From Paracoccaceae bacterium (GTDB lineage Bacteria; Pseudomonadota; Alphaproteobacteria; Rhodobacterales; Rhodobacteraceae): a stretch of 35,831 bases of DNA. The stretch lies in NCBI GenBank assembly GCA_003565055.1, contig PXDM01000221.1, positions 1 to 35,831 of the forward strand, in the 5' to 3' direction. The first letter of the stretch is position 1; each line of letters starts with the position of its first letter. A model generated the notes under the pieces. The model had not been told where the DNA came from and ran no database searches. It saw nothing but the letters and a program-made list of their open reading frames with translations. The position numbers were made by a program, and so were the translations under genes. Of this stretch, positions 32,721-35,831 are shown in pieces.

Positions 32721-33151
32721 CCCTGCCTGACCCGGAACTCCAGCCGGAATTTTACGCCGATGTCCCGCTCAAGCGCAGCGCCGCCTGGGCGATTGATCTG
32801 GTCGTGACCGCGCTCATGACCGTCGTCGCGCTGGCGCTGACGCTCTTTGTCGGCGCATTTTTCCTGCCGGTGATCTATGCCGCCGTGTCCATCGGCTACC
32901 GCACGGTCATGCTCACCCGCTACGGCGCAACGCTGGGCATGAGTGCCATGGCGCTGAAATGGCGCAGCCTCGACGGGCGCGAACCTGATGCGATGACGGC
33001 CTTCGCCTATAGCGCCGCGCATGCCGGGCTCTGGACCGTGTTTCCGCTGCAAATCGCCTCCATGGTGATGATCCTGCTGACCCCCTATCGGCAGGGCTTG
33101 CATGACATGTTTCTGGGCACCACGATGCTTCACAGGGTCGCGCCGAATTGA
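32717..33151 (+). CDS. RDD-family membrane protein, copy 1
   Basis: A 144-residue inner-membrane protein with about three spans. It carries the RDD features: an N-terminal PLKRSAAWAIDLVV with Arg and Asp, the loop GYRTVMLTRYGATLGM and the end motif LTPYRQGLHDMFLGTTMLHR. The start at 32717 shares ATGA with the YbaK-like stop. The function of RDD proteins is mostly unknown; some are linked to sodium or proton transport. A diverged paralogue follows after 161 bases (33313-33777). The 161 bases contain a possible promoter for that second copy and nothing else that I can support. Confidence 0.8.
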   Translation: MTLPDPELQPEFYADVPLKRSAAWAIDLVVTALMTVVALALTLFVGAFFLPVIYAAVSIGYRTVMLTRYGATLGMSAMALKWRSLDGREPDAMTAFAYSAAHAGLWTVFPLQIASMVMILLTPYRQGLHDMFLGTTMLHRVAPN

Positions 33152-33250
33152 GTGGTCAAAGCGGCCCCTTGCGGTTGAGCGCGCATTACATCATTAACCC
33201 AACAGGACAGGACAAGGATTGCAGTTGAGAAGCCTGCCCGTCTCTGCTTG

Positions 33251-33279
33251 TTGACAGGAATTTACCGACGAAAATCGCT
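33251..33279 (+). promoter_or_regulatory. Possible promoter of RDD copy 2
   Basis: A perfect TTGACA (33251-33256), 17-base spacer, then ATCGCT (33274-33279), which is a poor -10. It would give the second RDD gene its own transcription start. Confidence 0.3.
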
Positions 33280-33312
33280 TTTGCCGAACAGACTACTTAT
33301 GGACCTTCACAG

Positions 33313-33777
33313 ATGAAACTTCCCGATCCGGAGCTGCAGCCGGAATTTTACGCGTATATGCCGCTGAAACGTGCAATTGCCATGCTTCTGGACGTGGTGG
33401 CGGCAGGTGTAATGTGGTTTCCTGTGGTGGTCATTCTGAAGGTTTTCATAGATATATGGATTGATGGTTTCAGATACACAAACCCCTTTATGTTCTACAC
33501 CTTGGCTCTGACATTTCTCGGCTATCGCACCGCCATGCTGGCGCGTTACGGCGCGACGATCGGCATGATGGTGATGGTATTGAAATGGCGCAAACTCGAT
33601 GGTGAGACGCCTGACCTCACCATGGCGTTCAGAAACAGCCTGCTGCATCTGGGGCAATATGTTGTGCTGCCAGTGCAGTTTATCTCATTCGTCATGATTG
33701 TGGCGACGCCACATCGCCAGGGCCTGAACGACATGTTGACAGAGACGACGATGCTGCACAGGTCCGCGCCGGAATAA
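33313..33777 (+). CDS. RDD-family membrane protein, copy 2 (diverged paralogue)
   Basis: A 154-residue paralogue of the preceding protein. Both start with LPDPELQPEFY and PLKR and share GYRT-ML-RYGAT-GM, LKWR-LDG and RQGL-DM---TTMLHR-AP. The first two membrane spans and the loop between them are very different and the loop is about ten residues longer. The gene looks visibly less GC-rich than its neighbours, above all in the first 200 bases. This argues for a tandem duplication followed by fast divergence of the membrane part, or acquisition of a homologue. The function is unknown. Confidence 0.8.
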   Translation: MKLPDPELQPEFYAYMPLKRAIAMLLDVVAAGVMWFPVVVILKVFIDIWIDGFRYTNPFMFYTLALTFLGYRTAMLARYGATIGMMVMVLKWRKLDGETPDLTMAFRNSLLHLGQYVVLPVQFISFVMIVATPHRQGLNDMLTETTMLHRSAPE

Positions 33778-33792
33778 GGCGGTTTCAAAGAC

Positions 33793-33821
33793 TTGGCGAA
33801 TGGCAAAAGCCTTGCTAGTCT
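33793..33821 (+). promoter_or_regulatory. Predicted promoter of bpt
   Basis: TTGGCG (33793-33798), 17-base spacer, TAGTCT (33816-33821). Transcription would start near 33828, consistent with the translation start at 33851 and against the upstream in-frame start at 33800. Confidence 0.45.
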
Positions 33822-33850
33822 GCACGCTGTTGTCTTCTGCCGAGTCTGAG

Positions 33851-34705
33851 ATGCGCCATAGCCTACCGACCATCCCGCAATTCTACGTGACGGCCCCCCA
33901 GCCCTGCCCCTATCTCGCGGGCCGGATGGAGCGCAAGCTGTTCACCGCCCTGCAGGGTGAACAGGCCGAGACGATGAATGACACGCTGTCGAAACAGGGC
34001 TTCCGGCGCTCGCAAAACGTGCTCTACCGGCCATCCTGCGCCGAATGCAACGCCTGTCTCTCGGCCCGGATCCGCGTGGCCGATTTCGCGCCCAGCCGCT
34101 CGCAGCGCCGCATCCAGCGCCGCAATGCGCATCTGCAACGCCAGGTGACCAGCGCATGGGCGACCGAAGACCAGTTCGACCTCTTCCGCCGCTACCTCGA
34201 TCATCGTCACGCGGATGGCGGCATGGCCGATATGGATGTGTTCGAATTCGCCGCGATGATCGAGGAAACCCCAGTGCGCACCCGCGTCCTCGAATATGCG
34301 GCCACAGACCCCGACGGCCGGCGCAGCCTGAGTGCAGTCTGCCTGACCGATGTGCTCGATGACGGGCTCTCGCTGGTCTATTCCTTCTTCGACCCGACGC
34401 TGGAGAAAAACTCGCTGGGCAGCTACATGATCCTCGATCAGGTCGCGCTCGCGCGCAAGGTCGGCCTGCCCTATGTCTATCTCGGCTATTGGGTGCCCGG
34501 CAGCCCGAAAATGGATTACAAGGCAAAATTCTCCGCGCTCGAAGTCTATCACGACGGCGCATGGCGCGAGATGACCGACCCCAAGGCGTTTGGGGCGGCC
34601 ACGCATCCGCTCGCCGTGAAGCCGATCGCGGATCAGGTCTCGGGGCTGAAATTGCCGGAAACCGTCAGCGCCCCCATTTCCCCCTCGCCGATCCGCGAGC
34701 TCTGA
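33851..34705 (+). CDS. bpt: Aspartate/glutamate leucyltransferase Bpt (arginyltransferase family)
   Basis: Attaches leucine from Leu-tRNA to proteins with N-terminal Asp or Glu, marking them for the ClpS/ClpAP N-end rule pathway. From ATG 33851 it has 284 residues beginning MRHSLPTIPQFYVTAPQPCPYL, the family start. The N-terminal cysteines (QPCPYL and SCAECNACLSARI) and the C-terminal LGYWVPGSPKMDYKAKFSALE are hallmarks of bacterial ATE-like proteins. Bacterial members of this length transfer leucine rather than arginine. It ends six bases before the stop of the convergent phosphatidyltransferase gene. Confidence 0.94.
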   Translation: MRHSLPTIPQFYVTAPQPCPYLAGRMERKLFTALQGEQAETMNDTLSKQGFRRSQNVLYRPSCAECNACLSARIRVADFAPSRSQRRIQRRNAHLQRQVTSAWATEDQFDLFRRYLDHRHADGGMADMDVFEFAAMIEETPVRTRVLEYAATDPDGRRSLSAVCLTDVLDDGLSLVYSFFDPTLEKNSLGSYMILDQVALARKVGLPYVYLGYWVPGSPKMDYKAKFSALEVYHDGAWREMTDPKAFGAATHPLAVKPIADQVSGLKLPETVSAPISPSPIREL

Positions 34706-34711
34706 GCCCCG

Positions 34712-35320
34712 CTAGCCCCGGAACACGCGCGCCGCGAGGAACACCCGCGAGCCTGCGGTGATCAGACACAGGATGCCAAAGCCCCAGGCCAGCGCCGCGA
34801 AGGCTGCGGGGAAGAGGCAGAGCAGCAGAAAAAACACAATCGTTTCCGTGCCTTCCAGCAAGCCACTGGTGAAATAGAGCGACTTGACCCCATGCGCCTC
34901 GCTGCGCATCTTCTGCTTTTCCGCGAGCACGGCGAAGCCGAGGAAAGTCGCGGCATTGACATAGAAACTCAGGAGCAGAAACGCGCCCGCCAGCCCATGC
35001 GCCCCCGGATCAAGCGCGACGAAAGCCAGCGGGATCGCCGCGTAGAAGACGAAATCGCAGACGATATCGAGAAAGCCGCCGAAATCGCTGACGCCCTGAA
35101 CCCGCGCCACGGCACCATCGAGCCCATCGGCCAGCCTTGACGCAAGAATCAGCGCGATGGCCAGCCAGAAGGCTTGCGCCCAGATCGCCGCCGCCGCCCC
35201 GAGACCCAGCGCAAGCCCGATCAGCGTGACATGATTGGCGCTCAAACCCAGCCGCGCCACAGCCTGCCCCAGCCGGTTCAGCGGCGGGTCGATTAGCGGG
35301 CGCAGATGTCGGTCGAGCAT
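34712..35320 (-). CDS. CDP-alcohol phosphatidyltransferase (YnjF-like)
   Basis: Inner-membrane enzyme that links a CDP-activated lipid head or diacylglycerol with an alcohol. The 202-residue product has about six spans. The active-site motif is in DGLDGAVARVQG followed by DFGGFLDIVCDF, supplying the three Asp that bind metal; the spacing between AR and G is one residue shorter than the textbook motif, as I recall for YnjF-like members. The start is ATG 35320, on the minus strand. It is monocistronic, convergent with bpt and divergent from the acidic repeat gene. The substrate alcohol is unknown. Confidence 0.9.
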   Translation of the reverse strand: MLDRHLRPLIDPPLNRLGQAVARLGLSANHVTLIGLALGLGAAAAIWAQAFWLAIALILASRLADGLDGAVARVQGVSDFGGFLDIVCDFVFYAAIPLAFVALDPGAHGLAGAFLLLSFYVNAATFLGFAVLAEKQKMRSEAHGVKSLYFTSGLLEGTETIVFFLLLCLFPAAFAALAWGFGILCLITAGSRVFLAARVFRG

Positions 35321-35450
35321 GCAGGTCCTCTCTGTCCGCGCCCCTCCGGGCCGCGCGCCTCACCGTAGCACCCTGCCCCGCCCGAAGATAGGCGATCGAA
35401 GCCACCTGTCGCGCGCTCCGGATGGCAAAAAAAGATGCTGCTACAATCTT

Positions 35451-35466
35451 GTTAACGATATTTAAC
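35451..35466. promoter_or_regulatory. Palindrome GTTAA-N6-TTAAC before the acidic repeat gene
   Basis: Exact inverted half-sites GTTAA (35451-35455) and TTAAC (35462-35466). They resemble CtrA half-sites (TTAA-N7-TTAA), but the spacing is one base short. The palindrome abuts the predicted -35. Confidence 0.35.
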
Positions 35467-35495
35467 TTGTCGACAGACGCGGCTTCACATAACCT
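35467..35495 (+). promoter_or_regulatory. Predicted promoter of the acidic repeat gene
   Basis: TTGTCG (35467-35472), 17-base spacer, TAACCT (35490-35495). Transcription would start near 35502, leaving a short leader with the very strong GAGGAGG ribosome site. Confidence 0.45.
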
Positions 35496-35526
35496 CACGC
35501 TGCTGTGACACTCGAGGAGGAACATT

Positions 35527-35831
35527 GTGTTTCGTGCATTTCTAGCTGCGTTGCTTCTGGCGATCCAGGCAGCGCTCGCCGCATTGCTGACGGTCTTGAC
35601 ACCTTCACAACCAGAGGAAGAAGAGGCACCCGAAGAACCCGTTGAAACACCGGAAGAGGAAGCACCGGCGGAAGACGAGGAGCCGGAGGAAGACGAAGAG
35701 CCGGAGGACGAGGAGCCGGAGGACGAAGAACCCGAGGACGAAGAGCCCGAGGACGAGGAGCCCGAGGACGAAGAGCCCGAGGACGAGGAGCCCGAGGACG
35801 AAGAGCCCGAGGACGAGGAGCCCGAGGACGA
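35527..35831 (+). CDS. Exported or membrane-anchored protein with acidic EDEEP repeats, partial
   Basis: The frame is open from GTG 35527 to the window end (101 full codons). A perfect GAGGAGG six bases upstream decides the GTG start. The first 25 residues (MFRAFLAALLLAIQAALAAL onward) are hydrophobic with one Arg and look like a signal peptide or anchor. They are followed by PSQPEEEEAPEEPVETPEEE and then about ten repeats of the pentapeptide EDEEP, still continuing at the edge. No known domain is visible. A highly acidic, Pro-punctuated stretch should be extended and could bind calcium or other cations, or serve as a spacer to a missing C-terminal domain. I do not recognise the gene; the function is open. 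Confidence 0.75.
   Translation, partial: MFRAFLAALLLAIQAALAALLTVLTPSQPEEEEAPEEPVETPEEEAPAEDEEPEEDEEPEDEEPEDEEPEDEEPEDEEPEDEEPEDEEPEDEEPEDEEPED
35671..35831 (+). repeat. In-frame 15-base tandem repeat with a 30-base higher-order unit
   Basis: Each 15-base unit encodes EDEEP; the second unit (35686-35703) has an extra Glu codon. From 35731 on, units with GAA and GAG at one codon alternate strictly, so a 30-base block is repeated three times without a change (35731-35760, 35761-35790, 35791-35820) and a fourth begins at 35821. The unit length keeps the frame whatever the copy number. Confidence 0.95.

Noticed and set aside
35452..35466. A canonical CtrA box before the acidic repeat gene
   Set aside because: The two TTAA half-sites are six bases apart instead of seven; kept only as a low-interest candidate.
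35671..35831. Repeats at the right edge as a possible CRISPR array
   Set aside because: The repeats are contiguous 15-base coding units in frame, without spacers.

Overview
The window is high-GC chromosomal DNA from an alphaproteobacterium, most probably a member of the Rhodobacterales (Rhodobacteraceae). This rests on gene content and order I recognise: purL, bolA and grxD in a row, gltX beside gltA with a divergent comEC, argC next to ccmE, a fused indolepyruvate ferredoxin oxidoreductase, a TRAP transporter, and Shine-Dalgarno sequences of the GGAGG type. Both ends cut through genes. I found no rRNA or tRNA gene, CRISPR array, transposase, integrase or phage gene.

Layout. (1) 1-6284: a leftward catabolic unit with two ABC permeases, a Tat-exported binding protein, an ATPase of the polyamine/opine type and a class III aminotransferase cut by the window start, with a divergent LysR regulator. 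(2) 6433-8836: leftward ccmE, argC and murI. (3) 8909-13376: the large fused indolepyruvate ferredoxin oxidoreductase, divergent from a second LysR gene across a 160-base regulatory region with a perfect palindrome inside the predicted oxidoreductase promoter. (4) 13377-16564: a noncoding segment holding a strong terminator hairpin and probably a short RNA, then purL, bolA and grxD. (5) 16779-24079: comEC leftward; gltX, gltA, a TspO-like membrane protein, mazG and a DUF1638 protein rightward. (6) 24058-27337: leftward glnE, a small unknown protein and a TusA-like protein, with overlapping or nearly abutting ends. (7) 27644-30858: a TRAP transporter operon ending in a terminator. (8) 30931-34705: a beta-alanine:pyruvate-type transaminase, a YbaK-type deacylase, two tandem RDD-family membrane proteins and the transferase bpt, all rightward. 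(9) 34712-35831: a CDP-alcohol phosphatidyltransferase leftward and, running off the window, an exported or membrane-anchored protein with an expanding acidic EDEEP repeat.

How the parts work together. Most genes are housekeeping: arginine, purine and cell-wall precursor synthesis, haem delivery to cytochrome c, glutamyl-tRNA and citrate synthesis, glutamine synthetase control, nucleotide sanitation and protein turnover by the N-end rule. Between them lie three uptake and catabolism modules: ABC plus aminotransferase, the oxidoreductase for aryl or branched 2-oxoacids, and TRAP plus transaminase. This fits a heterotroph feeding on amines, amino acids and organic acids.

The less ordinary material is mostly noncoding: the RNA or attenuator candidate before purL with an anti-Shine-Dalgarno run, the palindromic operator at the oxidoreductase promoter, two copies of a GAGTATTT...GCAAGAAAATGA intergenic repeat, strong hairpins directly after both solute-binding-protein genes, and the acidic repeat tract with a 30-base higher-order period at the right edge.
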